64,000 nucleotides of DNA, taken from assembly GCF_001632365.1 (NCBI RefSeq), contig NW_024468563.1:181392-245391 (forward strand), in the 5' to 3' direction. Below the pieces are notes generated by a model that ran no database searches, was not told where the DNA came from, and saw nothing but the letters and a program-made list of their open reading frames with translations. Numbering within the stretch: position 1 is the stretch's first letter; every line of letters starts with the position of its first letter. This DNA is from Laetiporus sulphureus 93-53. Taxonomy: Eukaryota > Basidiomycota > Agaricomycetes > Polyporales > Laetiporaceae. Position numbers and translations under genes: made by a program. This document shows positions 1 through 10,760 of the stretch, piece after piece.

Positions 1-2183
1 AATCTCCGTCTGCCGCTCTGCTTCCAGAATAGAATTACTGGCTAGCACCACATCAGTACCTCAGAGAGGACCTTTGACTCTGCGAGAGAAACACTGACCA
101 ACAAGCAGCTCCACGTCACTCCGCTTGCACAGCTCTTCGATCGCCGGACCGGCCACCATACCGCTCCCAAGCATCAAAACCTTCTTCCTCGGCTCTCGCG
201 GAGTATGATGACGCTTCGCAGCTGCAGACGCCGGTGGGATAACAGCAGCGGCTTCTCCACTCAAAGCAGCAGCAGCCCGCTTATGATGCCAAATCTCTAG
301 CGGTTTATCCAACCATGCACACTCCCCCACGAGCCGCCCGCTCTTCGCCACCGTCGCCCGCCTCAGTGCCTCCGCTCTCTCCCGCTCTCCCGCATCACCA
401 CGGTACTCCCCAATGAGCGTGCGCAGGTACGGCAGCAGCACCTTCGAGAAGTGCTTCGACGCCTCGAGCGGGAGCGCCGTGGGCAGGATGTCCACCGCCA
501 TCATCGTCACCGGCGGGAAGTGCGGCGGGCCCGTCGTGAAGAACGGCGCGGAGAGCGTCGAGTGGCGTGGGAGGAACTCCAGGCCACCCTGGTGCGGCCG
601 TTAAGTTTGAGATGCAAGCTGAATGAAGGAAAATGAAAGCCCACCTCGATGTCGCAGCTGATGTCCCCGACGCATGCGAAACGCCCCCGGCCGACTTGCT
701 GTGCGCGCTCGAGTGCGATCTCCAGCTGCGCGTTCGTCATCACGCGCGGGTAGGCCGGTGACCAGCCTGCGCCATGCAGGAGGAGAGAGAGGTACGGCGC
801 GATCTGCAAATCCATCAAGCCCGTGCGCACCTACTTGGTAGATGACGGAGACTCGCCTTCGTATGGAATTCGGACTCGTATTCTTGCGGGTTCGCATAAT
901 AGTCCGAACGCTCGTACGGCTTACCATCCTTCCGGACGAAATAATCTGATGGGCGTGCGTGGACCACGTAGACCTTCGACACAAAACATCACCATGCATG
1001 TCGCGTATACACAGCTCTGCGAGTCTCGTACCTTCCGCAAGTCAGTGTCTGCAGCTCCGTCAGCCTTTATAAGACACAGGCGTAGAGGAATACACACTTG
1101 GGTCGCTAACCAGCGCCGGCAGGTCCTTCACAGAGACTTTCACATGGGGCAAGTCGCTGAGAAGCTCTAGCACGCCCTCGGCAACCTTCCCAGCACTATG
1201 GTGTGTCTACATCCATCAGCAGCCACAACGCCTCGGGGAGAACACATACCCAGTCACGCCAAAGACAATCGGCCCCAAGCACTTGGGCGTGCCTTCGGAC
1301 GCGATGCGCGCGCCGACCTCCTCTTTCAAGAAAGCCCGAATGGAAGCCAAACTCGGGTGTGAATGTGGGCGCGGCGTGTACTGTAGCCGTGTGGGACGTG
1401 AGCACCTGTACGAGTACGAAGGTGCGAGGAACCCACCAGGAATGGACTGGCCACACCCAGCTCCAGATGTGCATGGGCTAGCGCGTTCATCGACTCGAGT
1501 GCTCCGGCGACTACAACGCGTCATCATGGTGTACGAGTTCTCGGAACATCGACGCTACTCACCTCCTGCGAACCAGCCGAACCCGACCGTCCGCTTCCCA
1601 TCCTCGCCCGTGAGCAGTTCATAGTCCATGAGACGCGGCAACAGCGCTGGCTTGTCCGTAATAGTCCCTCCTGGGGTGTGTGACGAACTCACAAATTTGG
1701 AGAGCAGCTCCATGTTGTAGTGCTGTCCCTTGATGGTATGCGAGAACATAAGATGCGTACGTGGCACTAATCGCCCCGCATCAGAGAGAGGAGGTGCAGG
1801 ATCGTTCAGTATTTCCGACAGAGGCGTCTCCTTGATTCCCAGTATGATGTGTGCAGGTGCGAGATTCTCAACCACGCTCGCGCCCGCCTACGCGTTCGTG
1901 TCAGAATGAGTCTGAAAGTTATCGCAGCGTAACGCACTTTCGCAAACTCCTTCCCTGTCCACACTCTCCTATCGCAGTCCTCTACCAGGACGTCCACGCC
2001 ATCCCTCTCAATGAGCTCATGCACAGCGTGCGGCGTCAGAGGACACCTCCGCTCCCATATTCGCGCCGGGTCCTCTCTACGGATGCCAATCGTTAGCTTC
2101 GCGGCTGTCGGCTCGGTGACGTGGTACTGTCGCGTCGAGGAGCGACGCAGGAGACAAAAGGGGGAGCGTCGGAGGAAAGACAT
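1..2183 (-). CDS. AASS: Bifunctional lysine-ketoglutarate reductase / saccharopine dehydrogenase (AASS-type), 3' end outside window
   Basis: Family role: the two enzymes convert lysine plus 2-oxoglutarate to saccharopine and then to aminoadipate semialdehyde plus glutamate. Seen: the start at 2183 gives MSFLRRSPFCLLRRSSTRQYH, a basic, Ser/Arg-rich presequence suggesting mitochondrial import. The LKR domain follows (KLTIGIRREDPARIWERRC, FSHTIKGQHYN, LGPIVFGVTG, DIEGGLEFLPRHS). An SDH nucleotide-binding start appears at about residue 410 (KVLMLGSGMVAGPAIEELC). Ten exons fit one frame: 1938-2183, 1563-1887, 1437-1510, 1250-1380, 1098-1195, 1032-1048, 857-973, 645-803, 99-588 and 1-59. Exon 1032-1048 is only 17 nt, the 804-856 intron is GC-AG, and the 60-98 intron is 39 nt. 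Most of the SDH half lies beyond the left edge. An upstream in-frame ATG at 2210 is possible, but the 2183 start gives the cleaner presequence. Confidence 0.9.
804..856 (-). other. GC-AG intron in the LKR/SDH gene
   Basis: On the coding strand the exon ends ACGAAG, the intron begins GCGAGT and it ends TTGCAG before ATCGCGCC. This joins EFHTK to IAPYLSLLLHG, the expected continuous sequence. No GT donor nearby keeps the frame. Confidence 0.75.
1032..1048 (-). other. 17-nt microexon of the LKR/SDH gene
   Basis: The flanking introns are 974-1031 (GT-AG) and 1049-1097 (GT-AG). The 17 nt read NTDLRK across the junctions. This restores continuity between LVSDP and VYVVHARPSDYF, a stretch that is continuous in LKR proteins. 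Skipping it would shift the frame. Confidence 0.7.
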
Positions 2184-3377
2184 CGTACGCGATGAGGTGT
2201 GCACCGTCATGGTCGTGAATGGAGCGCCTGAACGGAGTGAGCGCGAATGAGTATGATCCGACCGGAGTGGTCATGCCACGTCCGCGATCAGCTGTCCAAT
2301 GATGCAAGTCGTCCAAAGCTGAGCACATACCGTAACTTGGCCTGCCTGGCACCAAGACCGACAGTTCGGGGTTTGCACGACTTACGCGCGCGGATCAAGA
2401 CGTCGCGGGGACACTGCAGTGATGCGATGTGCGATGGGGCCTCGGCGCGACCGAGCGTGACATGCACGACGCGACGCGTACCGTCACATGTCGCCAGCCG
2501 CGGCGCTGTGGCTGGCGCCAATGTCTTAGCGGCGGAGTCCATCAAGTCAGCCGTAAGGCAAGCGTTTGCCCTCGCTGTAGGCTCTATTGTTGGTCGATGC
2601 ACGAATAGTATGCCGATGAGACGAAGACGCACGATCAGTAACAGTTTTTCCGTCCTGATGCTGTTGATGGCGGAGCAATTGATGAGTGCTGGTATTTTGA
2701 GAGTGCATCATTCCTGAGGGGCCGAAGTGCTCAGCAGTTGTCGGGTACAACACTTGACATCGGCAGAAATGTTAGATGCCTGAGGTTCAGTGAACCAACA
2801 GGTGAGGAAGTGAGGGGATGCGCATAGATAGGTGCGATGCACGTTGACAACGCATCTGAGCAATCGCAGCTTTCGTTTGCATATGTAAGCTTTCAAAGCT
2901 GTTTGAATTGTCACCTAGAGGTACCGGTGAGATAATCCGAACGTCCACCTGCGAGTTGGACTGTGCTATATTCACTATGTAGTGGTATATCACAATCCTG
3001 GCTTGTAGATGTCGCAAGATCTTGTTGTCTCCTGTTCCTGGGTGATTCGCGGAGTCCATTTACCAATTTCCCGGAGATAGGCCAATGTCTTCAGCATACC
3101 CGACCTAAATCCGCATGGCATCCGGAAAACACCAGTTCCGACTATCAAACCATGTTCACTGAGGGCAGCACGTAGACCAGTCAGTCTTCCTAGTCCGGGC
3201 AATGAGAAAACGCGCGCATATAGATGCAAAGCTGGCGATGAACGACATCCGAAAGCCAGATTATCCACAAATCAAGGAAGGCAGGACCGATTTAAGTCGC
3301 GACGCGACTGTCACGTGGGTCGTGTCGTGAGGTGGTCTTGGGCGCTTCGCTTCGAAGCCACAGCTCTCGACGCCACC
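2184..3377. other. Divergent intergenic region between LKR/SDH and MID1
   Basis: Only short, overlapping, unconserved open frames are present. It should hold the promoters of both divergent genes. Apart from the E-box next to MID1, I see no gene or repeat. Confidence 0.5.
3312..3317. promoter_or_regulatory. CACGTG E-box upstream of MID1
   Basis: A palindromic CACGTG lies about 60 bp before the MID1 start codon. Such sites bind bHLH factors in fungi. A role here is only inferred from position, and single hexamers occur by chance. Confidence 0.2.
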
Positions 3378-4959
3378 ATGCGTTTGACTTGTATTCTCTT
3401 ATGCTTCATTCATGCATGGCTGGTTCTTGCGCAGTCTCAGACTTTATCTCTAAACCAACTCTATAACTTCTCCGCAACGACGAGTAATCCATCCACGTAC
3501 ACACTGCCGGAATCGAGTAACCTGACGATTACAGTCGCGCTGTGTTCATACGATACCTCCAATGGGCCGCGCTTCTACCTCTCCAACGACTCTTCTGTCA
3601 TCCCATCTCCGGACAACGTAGGACAGCCGAATATCTACCAGATTGAGCTGGGTGACGAGGGGATCGGCAATTGGACGGGGATCATGTCATCTCACGGGCT
3701 GCTGGCAGTCTACAATGCTACACAAACACCCTTTGAGGTCGGAGTTTCTGACAGTGGTGAGTAAATGTACTGGTCATAACGCGTTCGCATATTCTATTCC
3801 TCTGATCCCGCAAGCAGAATACTGGATGAGAGGTTGACATCTCACAACAGGGCCTATACACGAAATACTGGATTCTCTACCGCTGTTCGGCGATAGCACA
3901 TCAAACCAAGTCCTCATTTTCTCCCCTCCATTCTCCCCGCCCGACTTCACTATACCAACATACCCAAACTATACTCTCCCCTCAGCCAATCTCACTCAGC
4001 CCGACTCGCCATCATCCCCCGTCGAGTACTCCATTTTCATCGCAGAGACCAAGTTGCCAGCATTCGCCACACTGCCGCGCACGGGCTGCGCTCTGAAAGA
4101 TGTACCGGGCAACGTCGGTACTTACAGGACGTATGCTGACAGCGAAGGCCTCTGGCTGCGCGATATTGACGGCTGGCGGTGGCAGTGGTTCATGAACGGA
4201 TTAAATGCTCAAACAAACTATACGATGTATGCCGTCGAAAACGGGACGAAAGTAAGCGGGCCGATATATTTTTCCACCAAGTCCGGTGCGTTCTTTACCC
4301 TTCAATAATTTCAATGACCACTCGCTCATCCCGGTGAAGACGCATTTGCCTGCCAAATCGTGCACTCCCTGCCATTCTGCCCGACAGTGTCATACGCAGC
4401 GCCGATAGATGTCGCCAATGCTCCCAACGGCGTCACCGCCTCCCAGCTCCCTTCCTCCGTCACCGACAACCTCCTCAGCGGGTATGCGAACTTCACCGTC
4501 ATGCTCACCACGCTCGCGTGCGGGCGCGACCTCTACAGCCCGCTCGTCACCTGCGCCGACTGCCAAGCAGCATATCGCACCTGGCTCTGCTTTGTCTCGC
4601 TCCCGCGCTGCGCCGAGGATGCCAACGCCACCTCCTCGACGTCTGTCTCTTCGACTGTGACGCCGAGTCCCGCGCTGCAAATGCAGGATGCGGCAAACCC
4701 GCGGAGCCCGTACCTACCGAGCTTTCCGCAAAATTATACCGCGGTACTGCCGTGCCTCGAGGTGTGCAACGCTGCGGATCGCGCATGTCCGCCGTTTCTC
4801 GGGTTCCAATGCCCGAAACCGCAGTACACGGCTGCGATGAGCTATGGCGTGGGCTATATTGATAGCGGTGAGGAAGGTGAGGTGGGTGGTGGATCTACAG
4901 GGAGCGCAGTGGATCGCTGGGGGAATGTATGGTGCAATGCTCCAAGTGATGTTCTGTGA
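3378..4959 (+). CDS. MID1: MID1-type stretch-activated calcium channel subunit
   Basis: Family role: Mid1 is a secreted-type, cysteine-rich, N-glycosylated partner of the Cch1 calcium channel at the plasma membrane and ER, needed for calcium influx under stress. Seen: three exons (3378-3756, 3851-4285, 4340-4959) encode 477 aa. A hydrophobic signal peptide opens the protein (MRLTCILLCFIHAWLVLAQS). Many N-X-S/T sequons follow. The C-terminal cysteine-rich block includes LACGRDLYSPLVTCADC, CLEVCNAADRACPPFLGFQC and the terminal WGNVWCNAPSDVL. The CPPFLGFQCP and WCN elements are characteristic of Mid1 C-termini. The length is a little below the yeast protein. The start follows CCACC and precedes the signal peptide directly. 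No break is seen. Confidence 0.9.
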
Positions 4960-5637
4960 GCCGTCCCGCTCTATAGTTTGCCTGAAAAGGCGGTGCGTTC
5001 TCGAAAAGAAAATCATCACAGTCTCAGAACCAGGTCCGAGGATGTCGACCGTTTCCTTACGAGCCGTTGACGTGGGACGCTCGGAGAAAGGGCATTGGCA
5101 TAGTCAAGTGGTAAGCCTCTTCCATTTGGAAAAGGGAGTCTTCTTGTCCATCAGTGAGTCTACGAGAAAGGATCATATCTCGGTTTATACAAAACACTGG
5201 TGAACCCGGAGTCTGTCTTCATGTGATCTGCGTTATCGGAGTCACCCGTCATTTGCTTCCTTCGACTGATCAATTGACTATTGAGGAGATCTAGGCCACC
5301 TGTATCACTTGGAGGAATAACACGAATGAGATCTTCAAGCTTTCGGAATCAACATGAGCATTGAGCATAGGCAGCCTGTTAGTACGAACCTAACTTCTGA
5401 CGCCACAGGCTGCTCGTCAGACTCTATTTCTAAAACAATTTCTGCAGTGAGGGGGCCTGAGCGTCAGGAATAGCATACCGGCGGAAGCATGTGCATTCCC
5501 AGTTTGGGTTCTGATGCGTTGCTGGACATGAAGTTTATTCTGCAGGACTGTGGCATGTTGTCCACTCGTATCTTCCGCTTTGATTCCGGAGCAATTGTCA
5601 CTGCCAGACTTCCTGTCGTGCTTATAGACTCATTACT
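4960..5637. other. Intergenic region MID1 to zinc-knuckle/J-domain gene
   Basis: No conserved frame is visible. It contains the 3' end of MID1 and the presumed promoter of the next gene. Open frames on both strands are short and unsupported. Confidence 0.4.
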
Positions 5638-8511
5638 ATGCATTGCTACAGATGCGGAGCAGGTATGAATGTACTCCAATGAGTTATATTGCATGGTTCA
5701 CCCGTAACTCACAAGATGCGCCATAGAGGATCACTCCACCAAGGCCTGCCGGCTTAGCGGACGCGTCTGCTTCAATTGTCAGGAAGAAGGCCATGCACGC
5801 TCGGCCTGTCCCAAGCCTCGCGGTAGAAAATGTGGGGGATGCGGCGAGAAAGGGCACCTTTCTGCGAAGTGCCCGACACGCGTAGTGAGTGCCTCACGAT
5901 CCCACAATCTAGTTGAGAGTTGATTATTTCCTTGTTATCGCAGGAATGGACGTGCAAAAACTGTTTAGAGCGTGGACACGGGCACTGGGAATGCTTGAAA
6001 CCGAGGGGATACTCGAAGATGGAGTGTCGTTGCTGCCACGAAGTCGGTCACACGGTCGACTTCTGTACAAAAACTGAGGTGGGGCGATGCTTCAAAATCT
6101 TTTCACCCTCTCATCCTTTCTGCAGAAATGGTTCTGTTCAAACTGTCATGAAAGTGGGCATCTTCAAGAAAGGTGCCCGAAGCCGTGCGACTACTTGAAG
6201 AGGATCTGTCGCAACTGCGGAGAAGTGGGCCATCTCTTTTCGGCATGCCCTCACGCTATCTGCTTTGTGAGCAGTCGCCTTGCATACCAGAATACTGAAA
6301 CATAATCATGCTATGTTTCAGAAATGTGGTGAAACCGGTCATGTAGCGAGAACCTGTGCGAGTCCAAATCCTCGTAAAGGCGAGCTCAATCGCAAACGTG
6401 GAAAGTGAAAGTGCCTATCTCATTGAACATCCCACAGGAATCTGTTATCGATGCGGCAGCGAGAGCCACATCGAAACGTATGTCTTTATTTATTTTCAAG
6501 TACAAATACTAAATAGGTCTGAACTGGTGCTGCTGTGGTACCTCCCACTATAGGCATTGCCCTCTGACGAAGTCCGGAACCAAACCCGATCATACGAAGG
6601 AGACATTTGAAACCGAGACACCTAAAGACAACAGAACACATGAAGATAACCAGTCTTCTACTGGCGGACCAGAGTACGTCTCGACAGCTGAGCTATTCGA
6701 TGTTCATTCACTCAGTCGGACTCCTGCCCGTCGTTGCAGACAGGAATCAAAGGGCAATGTCCCAAATGTCACGGAGCTTTACAGGGAGGCCGCCCTTGCA
6801 TCATCTCTTGGTGACCACGAGACCGTGGTGCAGCTCCTGACGGAGGCAATCGGTACGGAAATTGGCTAGTTGTGATGACCGATTCCGTTGCTGACTCTTG
6901 TCAATTGTGCAGCGCTGAACCCCAAGTTGTCCATGTGTTATGCCAGACGTGGGTTGGCACATGCCAGCTTGAAGAACCATGCGGCAGCAATTAGTGACTT
7001 CCAGCACGCATCCTCAATGCCAGCGCACGAAGATGTATCCATGGTCGAGGTATACATCTGCATGGCTCGCTGTCGTTTCCACCTCGGCTCTCGCTCGTCC
7101 GCGCTTCTCGCCGTTCGCGCAGCGCTAGAACTCCAACGAGACAATCTACAGGCCAAGGCTCTGCGCAAGTGCCTCCTCATGCTAGAGGGTCACATCGACG
7201 ACTACCATGGCGCTCGAAAGCGGAATCACTGGAGGACGGCGCGGGCGGCGTACGAGTCCTGTCTAGATATATATGAGGCACAGGATTGTCCCTCACCAGT
7301 GGAGATACGCTGTTGGGGAATCGAGCTGCGCGTCGCGGAAAGCGACTGGGAAGGCGCTTTGCGAGCGATAGAGTATGTTATTTCAGTGTGTCTCTTGAGC
7401 GGCCCGCACTTCTCATACGTCCTATAGCCTTCTCTTACAAAGGGAAACCAAGTCTACGGAAGCTATGATCATCCGCGCTTTGGTCTTGTTTTGGACTGGA
7501 AAGCTGCCGCAAGCTCTTGAGCAAATCATCACTGTTCTCAAGACTGATCCCGATAATGAAACTGCCAAGACGATACGCTCTCGCATCAAGACAGTTGCGC
7601 GCTTGAAGGAGGAAGGAGATACTCTGTACAAGGATGGTGAATGGAAAGACGCGATTGCCAGGTGGGACACTGCACTTGAGGTTGGTCCACCTATCTCTAC
7701 ATATATCCCATCTTAGAGTCTTGTTTTCAGTCAGTATATGAGAACGAAAACGAGGGCCGAGGAGGGTTGCTTCGATCGATCCTCCTGAGCAGTAGAGCTG
7801 CCGCCAAATTGCAAGTAAGTCTTCAAAGCCAATGAGCCGATAGGTTGTGCTGAATATCGAGTCGCGAAGTTGAAAGAGTTCGAGAAAAGCCTCAAGGACG
7901 TTGAGGATGCACTGAAGCTGAATTCAACACTATGGTCCGCTTTCCTCACTCGTGCTCGCATTCACGCCGCTTTCGAGCTGTACGACTTGGCTTGTGAGGA
8001 CTTTAGGGCAGTTCTACAGCATGCTGCTGCATCCAATGTGAAGGACCTGGACGAGTTTAGAGCTGAGCTGGAGAAAACTGAGACGATAGCGGCAAGAGAA
8101 CGCAAGAAAGAGAAGGATTACTATACAATTCTTGGTGCGTGATATTTACATAGATGACAGCATGACAAGCTGCTGCAAATCTATCGGCTGATGATCACAA
8201 CACATGTGCAGGTATTTCGCGAGGGTGCACTCTATCCGAGATCCGCAAGGCCTATCTTGTCCAGTCCCGCAAGCACCATCCCGACAAGGTCATTGAAAAT
8301 CCCTGCTATCTTCTCATCACAAGCATTCATGAGAGCTGCGTTACAGGGAGGGATAGCCGAGAAATTCAAGCTAATTGGCGAGGCATATTCCGTGCTGTCT
8401 GACGAAAATTTCCGAAGAGACTACGATGCCAAAAGGTCCGGAAGGACCGCACAACGTCAGAAACCCTACTCCGACGACTCATACTCGTACTCGGACGATG
8501 ATGACTATTAA
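5638..8511 (+). CDS. CCHC zinc-knuckle (x9) / TPR / DnaJ fusion protein (DNAJC7-like C-terminus)
   Basis: Thirteen exons give one 717-aa frame: 5638-5662, 5727-5884, 5944-6078, 6126-6266, 6322-6373, 6438-6477, 6554-6852, 6913-7372, 7428-7680, 7731-7814, 7870-8134, 8212-8288 and 8347-8511. Residues 3-186 hold nine CX2CX4HX4C knuckles, e.g. CYRCGAEDHSTKAC, CFNCQEEGHARSAC, CRNCGEVGHLFSAC and CYRCGSESHIETHC. They resemble Gis2/CNBP RNA- or DNA-binding proteins. Residues about 225-610 hold TPR-like repeats (YREAALASSLGDHETVVQL, LNPKLSMCYARRGLAHASLK, LKEEGDTLYKDGEWKDAI). Residues about 630-700 form a J domain (KDYYTILG, SRKHHPDK with the HPD motif, FKLIGEAYSVLSDENFRRDY), followed by a Ser/Asp-rich tail. 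TPR plus J matches DNAJC7, an HSP70/HSP90 co-chaperone. One exon, 6554-6852, contains the end of knuckle 9, the linker and the start of the TPRs with no in-frame ATG. This argues for a true fusion rather than two neighbouring genes. The role is inferred. Confidence 0.85.
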
Positions 8512-9098
8512 TGACTTGATGCACATCCAAGGAGCACGGTGGAAGATATGAATGGATTGTGCTGAATTTCCTTCATTGCAATATTTCTTGGCCGCTAGTC
8601 AGTGCCCATCTTACGGAGAAGCGAGAGAATGCCTTCCGGATCCAGATTGCAAGTTATATCTTCACGTATCCATCTCTAATGGAAAGAGTTCCTTGGTTCC
8701 ACGGTCGCATCATGCGCATAGACAAGAGGAAGAGTCTTTAAGGCCGTTTGGTGATGAGGATACGATGATTGCGCAGTCTATAGTTTCGGTGAATTGAAGA
8801 TCCTGACCGCCTCGCTGTCCAAGGGTTCCTGGCAATATGATCATGCTAAAAGGTCCCGCCAATCATGGCCTGTGTATTGTTTTCGACGCCTACTACTTAC
8901 CAGAACTGTCGGAGGAATGTGGCTGGGTGACCTAATAGAACGTGACGGTAGAACGCGTGACATTAGATCACATGAACGTGACTACCAGCGATTTCCCAGC
9001 CACAACCGCGACCAATATTAATCCTTTTGATCCTGCGCCTCTACATCCAAGTGCTCCTCGCATTTTTGAGCCGGCTCGAAGCTAAGCAGGATTAAACT
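8512..9098. other. Intergenic region before NSE4
   Basis: No gene is seen. Short open frames occur on the + strand but lack coding features. An ACGCGT site lies near its right end. Confidence 0.4.
8953..8958. promoter_or_regulatory. ACGCGT (MCB-like) site upstream of NSE4
   Basis: ACGCGT lies about 140 bp before the NSE4 start. In yeasts this motif recruits MBF to G1/S genes, including DNA replication and repair genes. Function here is inferred from the motif and the neighbouring gene only. Confidence 0.25.
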
Positions 9099-10393
9099 AT
9101 GCCACGACACTCACTGGACATGGCCAATGGAATGGCATATGATCCCGATCAGAATCCTGAGGAGAAACGCGGTCTCCGCCGTCAGTATCGCGAACTGCAG
9201 AAAGCATCGGAAGGTAAGCCGACCTCTATTTCATTATACCCTCTTCTACTCAGCGGATGTCAGACTCTCAGACCAATCCTAATGGTCCCGAACTGGAGCA
9301 AATTGTCGCAAACGTGACGCGCGCAGACGAGCTTTTCGATCAGGGTAACGTTCTTCACAGTGCGCGGACGTGTGCGTTAGATTGAGCGCGACCGCAGTCA
9401 AGGGCACGGCGGAGGCCATTCTCGACTCGTCGCTTCTTCTACAAGCCACACAGGCGGGAGTGCGGCGCGCCCGGGCGATGAAATCGGGCGCAGGGGCATT
9501 CGATGTGGACGACTTCGTCGGGCGGCTCATCACGTTCATGGGTGGCAGAAAGGCGGAAGCTGCTCTACCAGAAGATTCGGAAAGTGAGGCGGAAGACGAC
9601 GAGTACAGCGGTGGGCCACTAGACTGGGAGCGTGTCGGCCGTCGCGCGCTGGCACATAGCCATCGCGTTGCAGCCATGGACTTCATGTGCGTGGCATGTT
9701 TCATGAGGAGCATGCGACATAATATTTTCATCAGGCTAGGACCGCTCTCTATTGAGCAGAAGAAACGGGCAGTCGTCAAGCGCGCGAAACTCGAGAAGGA
9801 CAAGCGGGACGAGAAGAAGCCGCAGCAACTCACAGAAGATGACGTTACGCGGTCGGAGAACGAGACAACGAAGAACGTCGCCACAGTATGCATTCTTGCT
9901 GTTCACTTGCTAACGTTTGCTCAACGCAATCACAGCTGGAGAAAATACTATCGAATCAGCCAGGTCCAATCAACCTCTTCAAATTCATTGTCAATCCAAA
10001 TGACTTTGGCCAGTCAGTGGAAAACCTGTTCTACCTCTCATTTCTCATCAGGGATGGGAAATGTGCGCTGGAGGCTGAAGAGGGCGAGCCCATGATCTGT
10101 GAGCACCCTATCAAAGACCCCCGTAGTGCTGAATATTCAACATTATTTCATCCTATCCGCAGACTTCTGTGACCAGCCCTCAGAAGATGACTATGCTCAA
10201 GGCTTGAAGAAGCGGCAGCTGGTCATGGAGTTTGATATGGCGACGTGGCGGGTAAGTTTTTCGTCAAGGCAGTTTGCTACTGGGTAACGATCATCGACCG
10301 CAGCGTGCAATTGAGGTGTTCAACATCACGGAGACCGTTATCCCTCAACGGCCAAAGTCGCCAATACGCCTCGGTTCCAAGTGGTACTTCTGA
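9099..10393 (+). CDS. NSE4: NSE4, kleisin subunit of the SMC5/6 complex
   Basis: Family role: Nse4 bridges the Smc5 and Smc6 heads with Nse1/Nse3 and acts in DNA repair and chromosome segregation in the nucleus. Seen: seven exons (9099-9213, 9264-9344, 9398-9686, 9735-9885, 9936-10098, 10163-10251, 10304-10393) encode 325 aa. The N-terminal kleisin helix is RADELFDQVKGTAEAILDSS. The middle reads GPLDWERVGRRALAHSHRV. The C-terminal winged-helix signature is PINLFKFIVNPNDFGQSVEN then LFYLSFLIRDGK. Intron 2 (9345-9397) needs the acceptor at 9397, because nearer AGs break the frame. Length is normal for fungal Nse4. It converges on the valyl-tRNA synthetase gene. Confidence 0.92.
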
Positions 10394-10760
10394 CCTCGCT
10401 CGTTTGACGCTGAGCCTGCTGGTTGGGTCGGTTGGGTGCTAACCCCAAAGTAGATTGCTTACATATTGGGTCTGCCCAGTTGGTTGAGACCCCTTGACGC
10501 CTGTCGCGTTGATATGTGTACATTTAGTCAGTACTGTAGAGCTTATGATCTATTCAGTATACCCCGAACGTCATAACGGCAGACATGCCATGTTCTCGTT
10601 GCGTCGATAGAGCGCTTCCCAAACTCCGAGAAGATTTGACGGTGCTTCCCCTAGGAGCGCATCCACAGCCGCCATATTGATTACAGATGTGCGTTGTGAC
10701 GAGCGATATATGACTATATATTGGGTACAGATTCCTCTATGTGGGTTGAACGCACGTAAC
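10394..10760. other. Convergent 3' intergenic spacer
   Basis: This 367-nt spacer lies between the stop codons of two convergent genes (NSE4 and valyl-tRNA synthetase). No gene is visible. It must contain both 3' ends. Confidence 0.5.
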
